A DNA stretch of 64,000 nucleotides from DASQEH01 sp038239485 (GCA_038239485.1 JBBSET010000009.1:16416-80415); one strand, 5' to 3'; positions 18,442 to 27,036 are shown, numbered from the stretch's first letter. The notes: generated by a model not told the origin, from the letters alone. Numbers and translations: made by a program.

Positions 18442-19551
18442 CTAGGAGAACACGGTGGTGCGCTGGACCAGGAGTGCGTAGAGGGTCTGCTGGATCGTCT
18501 CCCGTACCTGGTCGGTCACGTTGAACACCAGCATCGGGTCGTCGGCCGCCCCTGCGACGTAGGTGTCGGTCCGGATCTGGGCGCCGAACTCGATCAGCCA
18601 CTTGGACGGGAGCGGGATCAGCCCGAGCAGGCCGAACCACGGGAAGAACGGCGTGATGGGCAGGTACGGCAGCCCGAGCAGCCGTGCCAGCGAGGCGACA
18701 TTGCCGACCAGCGGGTAGATCTCCTCGGCGCCGACGACTGCGCACGGCACGATCGGGACACCTGTCCGCATCGCGGCCGAGACGAAGCCGCCACGGCCGA
18801 AGCGCTGCAGCTTGTAGCGCTCCGAGAAGGGCTTGCCGATCCCCTTGAAGCCCTCCGGCCAGACACCGACCAGGTCTCCGCGCGACAGCATCCGCTCCGT
18901 GTCCTCGGTGCTGGCCATCGTGACTCCGCCCTTGCGCGCCAGCTCGCCGACGAAGGGCAGCCTGAACACCAGGTCGGCGCCGAGCATCCGTAGGAACCTG
19001 TCCGCGTGGTCGTGGACGACGAGACCGGTCATCATGCTGTCGAGGGGCAAGGTCCCGGAGTGGTTGGAGACGACCAGCGCGCCGCCGGTGCCAGGCAGGT
19101 TCTCGATGCCCCGGACGTCGATCCTGAACCACTTCTCGGCCAGCGGGCGAAGGGCGGCCAGGATGAAGCGCTCAGTGATCTCTTCGTCGAACCCGAACTC
19201 GTCGACCTCGTAGTCACCGGTCAGCCGCCTTCTCAGCAGGTGGGTGAGCTCCACCAGCCGCTGCTGCCACACCGACTCGCCGAACGTATCGCGCGCCGCG
19301 TCGGCGAGGACATCGGCAAGGTCGTCCGCGGCGAGGGGCGGATCGACCAATCGCCCGTCTGCATCGGCGCCGGCATCGGCGCCCGGGTCCGCCGCCGGAG
19401 CAGGCTGGGTATCTCCGCCAGGGCCTCTACGCCGCCTCGAAGGCGCTCGCGGAGACGATGCCAACGCCCGGGCGGCCGCCGACGGGGTCGTCTGCGACCC
19501 GCGACCGGGCCGACCGCGCCCGCCGATCGAGATGACCTCCGCGTCAGCCAC
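18442..19551 (-). CDS. Lysophospholipid acyltransferase family protein
   Basis: 369-residue PlsC-superfamily enzyme that would acylate a lysophospholipid or related glycerol phosphate lipid at the membrane. The catalytic HX4D-type motif is NHSGTLPLD with H164 and D171 (six residues between, as in a known subgroup), and the acyl-acceptor block is VWPEGFKG (about 230-237). The first 75 residues are Arg/Pro/Asp-rich and probably disordered. The GTG start lies inside the end of the epimerase gene (8-base overlap), so the two are co-translated. The same pair follows bS22 in mycobacteria (Rv0500B-Rv0502). Confidence 0.85.
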   Translation of the reverse strand: MADAEVISIGGRGRPGRGSQTTPSAAARALASSPRAPSRRRRGPGGDTQPAPAADPGADAGADADGRLVDPPLAADDLADVLADAARDTFGESVWQQRLVELTHLLRRRLTGDYEVDEFGFDEEITERFILAALRPLAEKWFRIDVRGIENLPGTGGALVVSNHSGTLPLDSMMTGLVVHDHADRFLRMLGADLVFRLPFVGELARKGGVTMASTEDTERMLSRGDLVGVWPEGFKGIGKPFSERYKLQRFGRGGFVSAAMRTGVPIVPCAVVGAEEIYPLVGNVASLARLLGLPYLPITPFFPWFGLLGLIPLPSKWLIEFGAQIRTDTYVAGAADDPMLVFNVTDQVRETIQQTLYALLVQRTTVFS

Positions 19552-20572
19552 TGGCCACCATCCGGGCGGTCCAGTCCGTGAACTGCCGTTCCAGCCGAGT
19601 CAACCGTTCGGCGTTGAGAAGTCCCGGCCGCAGCCGCCGAGCGAAGGCGTCGAACGCCTGCGCGGTGGTGAATGCCGGCTCGAACCGCAGCAGCTCGCGC
19701 ATGGCTGTGGTGTCCACGCCACGGCCGTAGGTCAGGAAGGATGTCTCCTCCGACGACAGGTCTGCACGTCGTGCCGCCGGGAACAGAGACGAGATGGGAC
19801 CGAATGCCAAGGTGGGCACCGCGACACTCGGGCGCCCCAGTCGCCGGACGGCCTGCGACAGCATCAGCACGCCGTCACCCGCGATGTTGAAGGTGCCCGT
19901 GGCATTGCCGAGGGTGGACAGATGCAGTGCGGCGAGGGCGTCCTCCTCATGGCAGAACTGCAGCCGCGGGTCGAACCCGAGGACGGTCGGGATGACGGGA
20001 AGCTCGAAGTACCGGGTGAGGGTGGTCTCGATCTTGGGTCCGATCAGGTTCGCGCAGCGCAGCATGGTCACGTCGACATCAGGTCGGCGGCGCGCGAAGG
20101 CCCGGACGTAGCCCTCGACCTCGGCGGAGTCCTTGGCGAAGCCCGATCGCGGCGGCCGCCGCGGGGCCATCTCCTCGGTGAACATCGACGGGTCGTTGAC
20201 GGACGACCCGTAGACCTTGGCCGACGACTTGACGACCAGTCGCTCGACACCGGACGCCTCCTGGCAGGCGGCGAGCAGCTGCATGGTGCCGATGACGTTG
20301 ATCTCCTTCATCGACGTGCGGCCGCCGGCCCCGCTCGGGGTCGCGATCACACTCAGGTGCACCACGGTGTCGACGTCGTTGGCAGCGATCACCTTCGAGA
20401 TGACCGGGTTGCGGATGTCGGCCCGCACGAACCTGACATCGCCGAGGTCGTGGCGAGGTGGGACGACGTCGACACCGATGACGCGGTCGACCTCGGCGTC
20501 GGCTGCGATCCGACGGGCGAAGCGCCCACCCAGGTCGCGGCACACTCCGGTGACGAGAACGACGCGACCCAT
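19544..20572 (-). CDS. NAD-dependent epimerase/dehydratase (SDR, GalE2-like)
   Basis: 342-residue extended short-chain dehydrogenase. The N-terminal nucleotide-binding segment is VVLVTGVCRDLGGRFA, with DVRFVRADIRNP at the cofactor adenine and VVHLSVIATPSG further on. The canonical YxxxK is not obvious: the expected region has SAKVYGSSVNDPSMFTEE, in which Y is followed by other residues, so catalysis may be unusual or the role structural. Positional homologue of mycobacterial Rv0501 (galE2). No real ribosome binding site; the start lies 13 bases after bS22 and is probably coupled to it. Confidence 0.82.
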   Translation of the reverse strand: MGRVVLVTGVCRDLGGRFARRIAADAEVDRVIGVDVVPPRHDLGDVRFVRADIRNPVISKVIAANDVDTVVHLSVIATPSGAGGRTSMKEINVIGTMQLLAACQEASGVERLVVKSSAKVYGSSVNDPSMFTEEMAPRRPPRSGFAKDSAEVEGYVRAFARRRPDVDVTMLRCANLIGPKIETTLTRYFELPVIPTVLGFDPRLQFCHEEDALAALHLSTLGNATGTFNIAGDGVLMLSQAVRRLGRPSVAVPTLAFGPISSLFPAARRADLSSEETSFLTYGRGVDTTAMRELLRFEPAFTTAQAFDAFARRLRPGLLNAERLTRLERQFTDWTARMVASG

Positions 20573-20585
20573 CGCGCTCAGGGCC

Positions 20586-20687
20586 TTACTTGCCCTGACG
20601 GCGACGTTGGATGCGGGTCTTCTTCAGCAGCTTGCGATGCTTCTTCTTCGCCATCCGCTTGCGGCGCTTCTTGATAACTGAGCCCAC
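20586..20687 (-). CDS. Ribosomal protein bS22 (AURKAIP1/COX24 domain, 33 residues)
   Basis: Very short, extremely basic protein that I translated by hand: it starts [18 protein letters not shown] and ends RIQRRRQGK. It matches the actinobacterial AURKAIP1/COX24-domain protein found in mycobacterial small ribosomal subunits and named bS22. GTG start with AAAGG seven bases upstream. It lies between the excisionase-like gene and the epimerase exactly as in mycobacteria (Rv0500B). It is short enough to be missed by default gene callers. Confidence 0.9.
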   Translation of the reverse strand: MGSVIKKRRKRMAKKKHRKLLKKTRIQRRRQGK

Positions 20688-20771
20688 GGTCTACCTTTCG
20701 GGCGTTGCTTCGGTGACCGGCGGGCGGTCAGCCCACTCGTGGTCGAGGAATGCCTATGACGTGACCGACCT

Positions 20772-20801
20772 ACTCTAGCGGCCGAGGCTGGCTGGCCCCA
20801 A
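20772..20801 (-). promoter_or_regulatory. Promoter of the bS22-epimerase-acyltransferase operon
   Basis: Minus-strand TTGGGG (20801-20796), 18 bases, TAGAGT (20777-20772). It predicts a leader of about 75 bases before the bS22 start. Confidence 0.5.
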
Positions 20802-20893
20802 TAACGCGGTGTCGCCGCCGCAGACGCCCGCGCCCGATGCGTACCGTGGCCCCCAGCCGAAGGCTGAATTCCAGGGCGGCCGAGCGGCGCCGG

Positions 20894-21103
20894 TCAGCCC
20901 GCTTGGTAGAAGGACTTGCGCAGGTACTCGTTGACGGCGTCGGCGGGTACCCGGAACGACCTGCCCACCCGGATCGCGGGCAGCTCCCCGCCGTGCACCA
21001 GCCGGTAGACGGTCATTTTCGACACGCGCATCGCTGCAGCGACCTCTGCGACCGTCAGGAAGGTGACGTCGGAGATGTTGTCTCCAGTCGAGCTCCCGGC
21101 CAT
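20894..21103 (-). CDS. Helix-turn-helix DNA-binding protein, excisionase family
   Basis: 69-residue MerR/excisionase-type winged helix protein: FLTVAEVAAAMRVSKMTVYRLV, then GGELPAIRVGRSFRVPADAVNEYL. It is the positional and sequence counterpart of mycobacterial Rv0500A. The true ATG is at 21103; the longer open frame running into the insertion sequence is spurious. Function is unproven; neighbouring genes suggest a housekeeping regulator rather than a phage excisionase. It is distinct from BldC, which has a different sequence. Confidence 0.88.
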   Translation of the reverse strand: MAGSSTGDNISDVTFLTVAEVAAAMRVSKMTVYRLVHGGELPAIRVGRSFRVPADAVNEYLRKSFYQAG

Positions 21104-21209
21104 CCGGCACCAACTTCCGACACAGACGTCCTCGGCTTCCCGCCGACGAATACGATCGCTGCGCTGACGTGAGAGTAGTGGCAAATGAGGCGGCTGGGGA
21201 AGCAGAGTT

Positions 21210-21228
21210 GATTTTTCGGTACCAAATC
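21210..21228. promoter_or_regulatory. AT-rich imperfect palindrome upstream of the excisionase-like gene
   Basis: GATTT and AAATC flank a GGTACC core. It lies in a 154-base gap between the gene start and the insertion sequence that has no open frame. An operator role is possible but unsupported. Confidence 0.25.
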
Positions 21229-21248
21229 GGAAGATAAAGGAGTGATCA

Positions 21249-21257
21249 GTCGGCGTG
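21249..21257. repeat. Left target site duplication of the IS256-family element
   Basis: GTCGGCGTG, repeated exactly at 22718-22726 on the other side of the element. Confidence 0.9.
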
Positions 21258-22717
21258 GAGGTTGTCCCGGGTCTCGTGGAACTTGAGGTGGCGGTCCCCC
21301 GCCTGACGCCTGCCTTGCGGTAGGTGTTGGGCGTCCGCCAAAGACGACCCAGGAGACAGGGGACCACCGTGAACAAGAGGTACCAGACCAAGACTGGCGA
21401 CGCGAACGCGCTCGCCGTGCCCGAGCAGGTGAGCGTGGCGATGGACGAGATCGCCGCCGACATGGCCGAGGGGCTGCTGGCCCTCGCGGTCGGCGCCGGC
21501 CTGCAGGTGATGGGCCAGCTGATGCAGTCCGACGTAGCGGCTGTGTGTGGGCCGCGTGGCAAGCACGACCCTGAGCGCACGGCGACCCGGCACGGCACAG
21601 AACGAGGCTCGGTCACCCTCGGTGGGCGCCGGGTGCCGGTCGTTCGGCCCCGGGTCCGTGCCATCGACGGCAGCGGCGAGGCGCCGGTGCCCGCGTATGA
21701 CCTGTTCAACTCCACCGAGCTGCTGGGGAGGATGGCGATGGAGCGGATGCTCGGCGGGCTCTCGACCCGGCGCTACCCGGTCGGGCTGGAGCCGGTCGGC
21801 GAGGCCGTCGAGGACGGGGCGAGGTCGACGAGCAAGTCGGCGGTCTCGCGCAAGTTCGTGGCGATGACCCAGCACGCATTGACCAACCTGCTCGCCGCCG
21901 ACCTCGGTGAGCTGGACCTGGTGGCGTTGATGATCGACGGGGTGCACTTCGCCGACCACCTGTGCGTGGTCGCGCTCGGCATCGACATCGAGGGGACCAA
22001 ACACCCCCTCGCGCTGGTCGAAGGCTCCACGGAGAACACCACCCTCGTCAAGGCTCTGCTGGTTGGGTTGCGCGAACGCGGCCTGGACGTCACCACGCCG
22101 ATCCTGGCGGTCCTGGACGGCGCGAAGGCGCTGTCCGCGGCGGTGCGGGAGGTCTTCGACAAGCCCGTGATCGCTCGATGCCAGCTGCACAAGATCCGCA
22201 ACGTCAAGGAGCACCTGCCCGAGAAGATGCGGTCCACCGTCGAGCGCAAGATGCGGGAGGCCTACCACGCCGGTTCCGCGCTCGAGGCCGAAGCTCAGCT
22301 GACCGCCCTGGCCGCCGAACTCGACCGGACCCACCCCGGCGCCGCCGGCAGCCTGCGCGAGGGCCTGGCCGAGACACTGACCGTGCTCCGCCTCAACGTG
22401 CCGCCCACCCTGGCCCGGACACTGCGCAGCACGAACGCGATCGAGTCGATGATCTCGATCTGTCGCGACCACTCCCGCAACGTCAAACGCTGGCGCGACG
22501 GGCAGATGGCGCTGCGCTGGTGCGCCGCCGGGATGCTCGAGGCCAGCAAGCAGTTCCGCCGCGTGAACGGCCACCTGCACCTGCCAGCCCTCCGAACATC
22601 GCTCGAACGCCATGTCGCCGCCCAGACGATCGGTGCCGACTGCAACACTCAAGACGTGAGCGCAGCCTGATGCTCACCGGACCGCCACCGAAGTTCCACG
22701 GAACTCGGGACATCCTC
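21258..22717 (+). mobile_element. IS256-family insertion sequence, intact, 1460 bp
   Basis: Bounded by imperfect terminal inverted repeats of about 39 bp (left end begins GAGGTTGTCCCGGGTC, right end in reverse begins GAGGATGTCCCGAGTT; both share CGTGGAACTT and GGTGGCGGTCC) and flanked by a perfect 9-bp duplication. It carries one intact transposase. It is inserted between the excisionase-like gene and acuC, in a gap, so no gene is broken. Intact ends and duplication point to recent arrival. Confidence 0.95.
21369..22670 (+). CDS. IS256-family (mutator-type) transposase
   Basis: 433-residue DDE transposase. The catalytic residues can be placed at D190 (LVALMIDGVHFADH), D250 (LAVLDGAKAL) and E359 (LRSTNAIESM), with the family's C/H motif CQLHKIRNV (about 271-279) before the helical insertion. 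The frame is open and full length, so the element may be active. The GTG at 21369 follows AGGGGA; an upstream in-frame start at 21324 lies close to the left inverted repeat and is less likely. Confidence 0.95.
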   Translation: MNKRYQTKTGDANALAVPEQVSVAMDEIAADMAEGLLALAVGAGLQVMGQLMQSDVAAVCGPRGKHDPERTATRHGTERGSVTLGGRRVPVVRPRVRAIDGSGEAPVPAYDLFNSTELLGRMAMERMLGGLSTRRYPVGLEPVGEAVEDGARSTSKSAVSRKFVAMTQHALTNLLAADLGELDLVALMIDGVHFADHLCVVALGIDIEGTKHPLALVEGSTENTTLVKALLVGLRERGLDVTTPILAVLDGAKALSAAVREVFDKPVIARCQLHKIRNVKEHLPEKMRSTVERKMREAYHAGSALEAEAQLTALAAELDRTHPGAAGSLREGLAETLTVLRLNVPPTLARTLRSTNAIESMISICRDHSRNVKRWRDGQMALRWCAAGMLEASKQFRRVNGHLHLPALRTSLERHVAAQTIGADCNTQDVSAA

Positions 22718-22726
22718 GTCGGCGTG
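22718..22726. repeat. Right target site duplication of the IS256-family element
   Basis: GTCGGCGTG, identical to the copy at 21249-21257. Confidence 0.9.
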
Positions 22727-22773
22727 TCGCTGGAAAGTCCCTAGCTGTTTACGCTATGTGCGCACAGCGCGGC

Positions 22774-23955
22774 TCAGTACGCCGGGTCCAGTCCGTGCCA
22801 GGGGAAAATCTCTTGCCGGGCTTCTTCGATGCTGCGATCGAGCCAGGAGTCGGGGTTGTAGCCGCTGCTCCAGTCGCGGTAGACCGGGTCGCGGCCGTCG
22901 GTCATCTCGGTCGGCGCCTGTCGTCCCGTCAGCACCTCGACAGCGGTGCGCCACTCCTGCGGGGTCGCCGTCTCCGGATCGATCGGCGTACCGGCGACGG
23001 TCGCGAGCAGGTGCGTCCACGTCCGCGGGACGACGTCCACGACGGAGTAGCCTCCCCCGCCGGTCGCCACCCAGCGACCGCCGCACACCTCGTGTGCGAG
23101 GTGGTGCAGCGCGAGCTGGATCTGCCGCTGCCCGTCGACGCTGAGCATCAGATGGGCCAGCGGGTCGTCCATGTGGGAGTCGCAGCCCAGCTGGGTCACC
23201 AACAGCTCGGGCTCGAAGGCCCGGGCCACGGGCGGGACGACGGCATGGAAGGCGCGGAGCCACCCGCCGTCGGCAGTGCCTGGCGGCAGCGCGACGTTGA
23301 CCGACATGCCGACGGCGTCCGGGCCACCTGACTCCGAGGTCTCCCCGGTCCCTGGGAACAGCGTCCGGGGGCTCTCGTGCAAGCTGACGGTCACCACCCG
23401 CGGATCGTTGTAGAACGCCGCCTGGACCCCGTCGCCGTGATGGACGTCGGCGTCGACGTACAGGATCTTCTTGGCACCCAGCGAGAGCAGCCACGCGATC
23501 GCCACCGCCGGGTCGTTGTAGATGCAGAATCCGCTGGCCGAGTCCGCCATCGCGTGGTGCAGGCCGCCACTGATGTTCACCGCGTGCAGCGCCTCACCGC
23601 TCCACACCTGCCGGGCCGCCTCGAGGGTCCCACCAACGATGTGCGCACTCGCCTGGTGCATACCGGCGAAGGTCGGGTTGTCGTCCGTGCCGAGCCCATG
23701 GACGAGGTCCTGCTCGTACGGCCGGTCGCTGAGGTGGCGTACCGCCGCGATGTACGCAGCGGAGTGGACCAGGCCCAGCTCGGCGTCGGTGGCGGTCGGC
23801 GCACCTACGACCGAGACGTTGGGGTCGTCGAGAACGCCGAGACTGCGCGCGAGCCGGATCGTCAGGTCCACCCTGATCGGGTGCATGGGATGGTGGGGGC
23901 CGAAGTCGTAGCTGGTCAGGTCCTCGTCGAAGACGATGCACCCAGGACCGGTCAT
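22774..23955 (-). CDS. Acetoin utilization protein AcuC / histone deacetylase family
   Basis: 393-residue zinc-dependent deacetylase of the arginase/deacetylase superfamily. The charge-relay histidines are H133-H134 in SGGLHHAM. Zinc ligands are D170 and H172 in DADVHHGDG and D259 in GCDSHMDDP, and the transition-state tyrosine lies in TGGGGYSVVDV. In Bacillus AcuC deacetylates acetyl-CoA synthetase, and this is a reasonable but unproven role here. The ATG at 23955 is six bases after TAGAGT and has no other ribosome binding site, so it is probably leaderless. Confidence 0.92.
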   Translation of the reverse strand: MTGPGCIVFDEDLTSYDFGPHHPMHPIRVDLTIRLARSLGVLDDPNVSVVGAPTATDAELGLVHSAAYIAAVRHLSDRPYEQDLVHGLGTDDNPTFAGMHQASAHIVGGTLEAARQVWSGEALHAVNISGGLHHAMADSASGFCIYNDPAVAIAWLLSLGAKKILYVDADVHHGDGVQAAFYNDPRVVTVSLHESPRTLFPGTGETSESGGPDAVGMSVNVALPPGTADGGWLRAFHAVVPPVARAFEPELLVTQLGCDSHMDDPLAHLMLSVDGQRQIQLALHHLAHEVCGGRWVATGGGGYSVVDVVPRTWTHLLATVAGTPIDPETATPQEWRTAVEVLTGRQAPTEMTDGRDPVYRDWSSGYNPDSWLDRSIEEARQEIFPWHGLDPAY

Positions 23956-23961
23956 GGTCGG

Positions 23962-23967
23962 ACTCTA
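23962..23967 (-). promoter_or_regulatory. Leaderless -10 element of acuC
   Basis: Minus-strand TAGAGT, six bases, ATG at 23955. Confidence 0.5.
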
Positions 23968-23980
23968 TCCCCAGCCCGAG

Positions 23981-25234
23981 TCACAGCAAGGCTGACGCCG
24001 TGTAGATGAGCAGACCGGCGAGGCCGCCGACGATCGTCCCGTTGATCCGGATGAACTGCAGGTCGCGGCCGACGTACAGCTCGATCCGCTCGGCCGCCTC
24101 CTTGCCGTCCCAGCGGTCGATCGTGTCGGTGATGACCGTCGTCAGCTCCTCGCCGTAGCGTCCGACCAGGAACGCTGCCGCGTCCGCGACGTAGCCGTCC
24201 ATGCGGGCGCAGAGCTCCTCGTCGTCGACCAGGCGAGCGCCGAAGGCCCCGAGACTCGTGATTGCCCGGGCCTTGACCGCGCTGTCCGGCGTCGCGAGGG
24301 AGTCGAGCAGGGCGCGGCGCAGGGCGTTCCAGAGCGAGGTTGCCGTCACCGCCACCTGAGGCTGGCTGAGGACCCGCTTCTTGAGGCGCTCGGCGCGCTC
24401 GATCGTGCCGGGGTCGTGCTGCAGGTCATTGGCGAGCTGGGCCAGCAGGTCGTCGATCGCGTGCCTGGCCTGGTGGTCGGGGTCGTCGCGGATGTCAGCG
24501 ACCCAGGCGGTGGCCTCGGCGTGCAACCGCCGCGTCACCCGCTCGTCGAGCCAGAGGGGCGTCCACCAAGGTGCTCGGCTGCTCAGCGCCTCGGCAACGG
24601 CCGCCTCGTTGCCGCTCAGCCAGCGGTGCGCCTCGAGCAGCGCCAGGTCCACCAGCCCGTGGTGCGCCTTCTCCTCGACGACATCCTGCAGGAGTCGGCC
24701 GGCGACCTCGCTCAAAGGCTCGTCGGCGAGGCGAGGCAACAGCTCGGACTCGATGAGGACGGCAACATCCTCGTCGGAGATCCTGGTCAGCGCGGCGCTG
24801 AGCAGGATCGCGCCCTCGTCGACCACCCAGGTGCTGTTGGCCGGCTCGGTCAACCACGCCCCGACCCGTTTGCCCACCTTGGCATCGGCGACCCTCGTCC
24901 GGACCACCGGCTCGGACAAGAAGTTGCCGGTGACGAACTCCTGAAGACTGCGGCCGAGCGCCGACTTGCGGGTGGGGATGATGGCGGTATGCGGGATGGG
25001 CAGCCCGAGCGGATGGCGGAACAGAGCCGTCACGGCGAACCAGTCCGCGATCGCCCCGACCATGGCCGCCTCGGCGGTGGCGTGGACGTACGGCCAGCCA
25101 CCGCCTCGATGCAGCGTCAGCAGGTACACCAGGCCGGCGAGCAGCAGGAGTGACAACGCGACCGCTCGCATCCGACGCAGTCCGCGGCGACGGAGCGCGT
25201 CGTCACTGGTCGCGAAGACGGGGGCGGCGCTCAC
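23981..25234 (-). CDS. DUF445 domain membrane protein
   Basis: 417-residue protein of the DUF445 family (YjiN/YheB-like). It has an N-terminal membrane helix (LSLLLLAGLVYLL), the family signature AAMVGAIADWFAVTALFRHPLGLPIPHTAIIP, a long helical middle with repeated DUF445 features and a C-terminal helix (VGGLAGLLIYTASALL). The biochemical function is unknown. The GTG at 25234 follows TACAGT by seven bases, so the transcript is probably leaderless. The longer frame reaching 25303 would overlap the proC stop and is rejected. Confidence 0.85.
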   Translation of the reverse strand: MSAAPVFATSDDALRRRGLRRMRAVALSLLLLAGLVYLLTLHRGGGWPYVHATAEAAMVGAIADWFAVTALFRHPLGLPIPHTAIIPTRKSALGRSLQEFVTGNFLSEPVVRTRVADAKVGKRVGAWLTEPANSTWVVDEGAILLSAALTRISDEDVAVLIESELLPRLADEPLSEVAGRLLQDVVEEKAHHGLVDLALLEAHRWLSGNEAAVAEALSSRAPWWTPLWLDERVTRRLHAEATAWVADIRDDPDHQARHAIDDLLAQLANDLQHDPGTIERAERLKKRVLSQPQVAVTATSLWNALRRALLDSLATPDSAVKARAITSLGAFGARLVDDEELCARMDGYVADAAAFLVGRYGEELTTVITDTIDRWDGKEAAERIELYVGRDLQFIRINGTIVGGLAGLLIYTASALL

Positions 25235-25241
25235 TCGCGCG

Positions 25242-25247
25242 ACTGTA
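25242..25247 (-). promoter_or_regulatory. Leaderless -10 element of the DUF445 gene
   Basis: Minus-strand TACAGT, seven bases, GTG at 25234. Confidence 0.5.
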
Positions 25248-25274
25248 CCCGCGCCCTGCGCCGCGGCGGAGTCG

Positions 25275-26081
25275 TCAGTCGAGGTCGCCGCGTGCCAGTG
25301 CACGCGAGCGGTCGCGCGCGCTCTCCAGCGCCGTCATGAACGCCGCCCGGACCTTGTGGTCCTCGAGCTTGCGGATCGCAGCAGCGGTCGTACCGCCTGG
25401 CGACGTGACCTGTTCGCGCAGGACTGTCGGATGCTCGCCGGTCTCGCGCAGCAGCTTCGCGGACCCGACCATGGTCTGGACGACGAGCTCGGTCGCGGTC
25501 GACCGAGGCAGGCCGAGGTGCACGCCGGCCTCGATCATCGCCTCGACGACGAAGAACAGGTAGGCAGGTCCAGAGCCGGAGATGGCCGTCACCGCGTCCT
25601 GCTGCTTCTCCGGCACCCGGATCACCCGGCCTGTCGCCCGCATCAGCTCCTCGGCCTCGACCAGGTGGTCCTCGTCGCAGTGGGTGCCGCGCGAGATGGC
25701 GGCCATCCCCTCGTCGACGAGCGCCGGGGTATTGGGCATCACCCGGACGACCGCGACCCCGTCGGTCAGTCTCGACTCGATCAGGGCGGTCGTGATACCC
25801 GCCGCCAGGGAGATCACCAGCTGGCCCTTGCGCACCACCGGCGCGATCTCCTCGAGGAGCGCGACCATGTCCTGCGGCTTCACGACCAGCATCATGGTGT
25901 CTGCCTTGGTGGCGGCCTCGGTCGTCGTGACGGCGTCGACGCCGTACCGCTCGCGCAGCTCGTCGGCACGCTCGGAGCGGCGGTTGCTGACCAACAGCTC
26001 CGAGGGCGCGCGTCCAGACCTGACCAGCCCGGACAGCACGGTCTCGCCCATCACACCCGCGCCGATGATGGCCACCGTCAT
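25275..26081 (-). CDS. proC: Pyrroline-5-carboxylate reductase
   Basis: Last step of proline synthesis: NAD(P)H-dependent reduction of pyrroline-5-carboxylate. Nucleotide-binding motif IIGAGVMG (about 5-12), the family's MPNTPALV near the middle, SGSGPAY and the C-terminal TSPGGTTAAA loop are all present in 268 residues. GGAGG precedes the ATG. It begins 22 bases after the proline dehydrogenase stop, so enzymes that make and break proline are co-transcribed. proC also sits in this neighbourhood in mycobacteria (Rv0500). Confidence 0.96.
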   Translation of the reverse strand: MTVAIIGAGVMGETVLSGLVRSGRAPSELLVSNRRSERADELRERYGVDAVTTTEAATKADTMMLVVKPQDMVALLEEIAPVVRKGQLVISLAAGITTALIESRLTDGVAVVRVMPNTPALVDEGMAAISRGTHCDEDHLVEAEELMRATGRVIRVPEKQQDAVTAISGSGPAYLFFVVEAMIEAGVHLGLPRSTATELVVQTMVGSAKLLRETGEHPTVLREQVTSPGGTTAAAIRKLEDHKVRAAFMTALESARDRSRALARGDLD

Positions 26082-26103
26082 CGTTGCCTCCGAGTCCGCC
26101 GGG

Positions 26104-27036
26104 TCAGCTCTTGCTCATCAGGGAGCGAGCGAAGAAGGTCAGGTTGGACGGACGCTCGGCGAGACGCCGCATCAGGTAGCCGTACCACTGATCACCGTAC
26201 GGGACGTAGACGCGCATCTTCTCGCCCCTGGCAGCGAGCCGCCTCTGCTCGTCGGGGCGGATGCCGTACAGCATCTGGTACTCGTAGCTGCCCGGCTCGC
26301 GCCCGTTCTCCTCCGCCGCCAGGAAACCGGCGATCCTGATCAGCTTGGGGTCGTGGCTCGCCATCATCGGGTAGCCGTCACCGGCCATCAGCACCTTCAG
26401 GCACCGGACGTACGACAGGTTGACCTCGTGCTTGTCCTGGAAGGCCACGCTCTCGGGCTCCTTGTAGGCGCCCTTGCAGAGCCTGACACGCGAGCCGGCG
26501 TATGCCAGCTGCTGGCAGTCCTGCTCGGTGCGGCGAAGGTACGCCTGGACCACGGCGCCCGTGTCGGGGAAGTCCTGACGCAGCTCGTGGAGCGTAGCGA
26601 GGGTCGCGTCGGTCGTGGTGTGGTCCTCCATGTCGAGGGTCACGGTGGTCCCGGCGTTGACTGCCGCCTGGCAGATCTTGCGGGCGTTGTCGAGCGCGAT
26701 CCGGTCGCCTTCGCCCGTGAGCGACTGCCCGACGGCGGACAGCTTGACCGACACCTCGGCGCCATGGGAGAGACCTTCGGAGGCGAGCCTGGACAGCACG
26801 GTCAGATAGGCGTTGACGGTCGCGTCGGCCTGGGCGCGGTCGAGGGTGTCCTCCCCGAGATGGTCGAGTGTGACCAGTCGGCCGTCCTCGACCAGTGACC
26901 GGGTCGCAGCGATCGCGTCGTCCACCGACTCCCCGGCCACGAAGCGGGAGACGATCCCGCTCGACACCGGCATCGACGCGACGAGACGCTTCAGCTCGTC
27001 ACTGCGCGACAACATGAGCAGGGAGCGGCGAAGCAC
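26104..27036 (-). CDS. Proline dehydrogenase (single-domain)
   Basis: FAD-linked oxidation of proline to pyrroline-5-carboxylate, passing electrons to quinone. The 310-residue TIM barrel has the conserved LCKGAYKEP, SHDPKLI and, near the C-terminus, YGDQWYGYLMRRLAERPSN, whose arginines bind the substrate carboxylate. No P5C dehydrogenase domain is fused, as usual in actinobacteria, and none is encoded next to it; instead proC follows. GTG start with AAGGAGG four bases upstream. Confidence 0.94.
   Translation of the reverse strand: MLRRSLLMLSRSDELKRLVASMPVSSGIVSRFVAGESVDDAIAATRSLVEDGRLVTLDHLGEDTLDRAQADATVNAYLTVLSRLASEGLSHGAEVSVKLSAVGQSLTGEGDRIALDNARKICQAAVNAGTTVTLDMEDHTTTDATLATLHELRQDFPDTGAVVQAYLRRTEQDCQQLAYAGSRVRLCKGAYKEPESVAFQDKHEVNLSYVRCLKVLMAGDGYPMMASHDPKLIRIAGFLAAEENGREPGSYEYQMLYGIRPDEQRRLAARGEKMRVYVPYGDQWYGYLMRRLAERPSNLTFFARSLMSKS

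Noticed and set aside
17729..19132. 467-codon minus frame across the DUF5667 and acyltransferase genes
   Set aside because: Low-complexity Arg/Gly translation that spans two convergent real genes.
20894..21103. BldC
   Set aside because: Size and fold are similar, but the sequence matches the Rv0500A-like excisionase type and the gene neighbourhood of bS22, not BldC.
21242..21257. A gene broken by the insertion sequence (GTG after AAAGGAG at the left flank)
   Set aside because: Joining the flanks without the element gives a frame that simply runs antisense into acuC, with no recognisable product.
21246..22652. 468-codon open frame antisense to the transposase
   Set aside because: GC-rich shadow of the transposase; its translation is Gly/Arg/His-rich without domains and it runs through both coding and inverted-repeat sequence.
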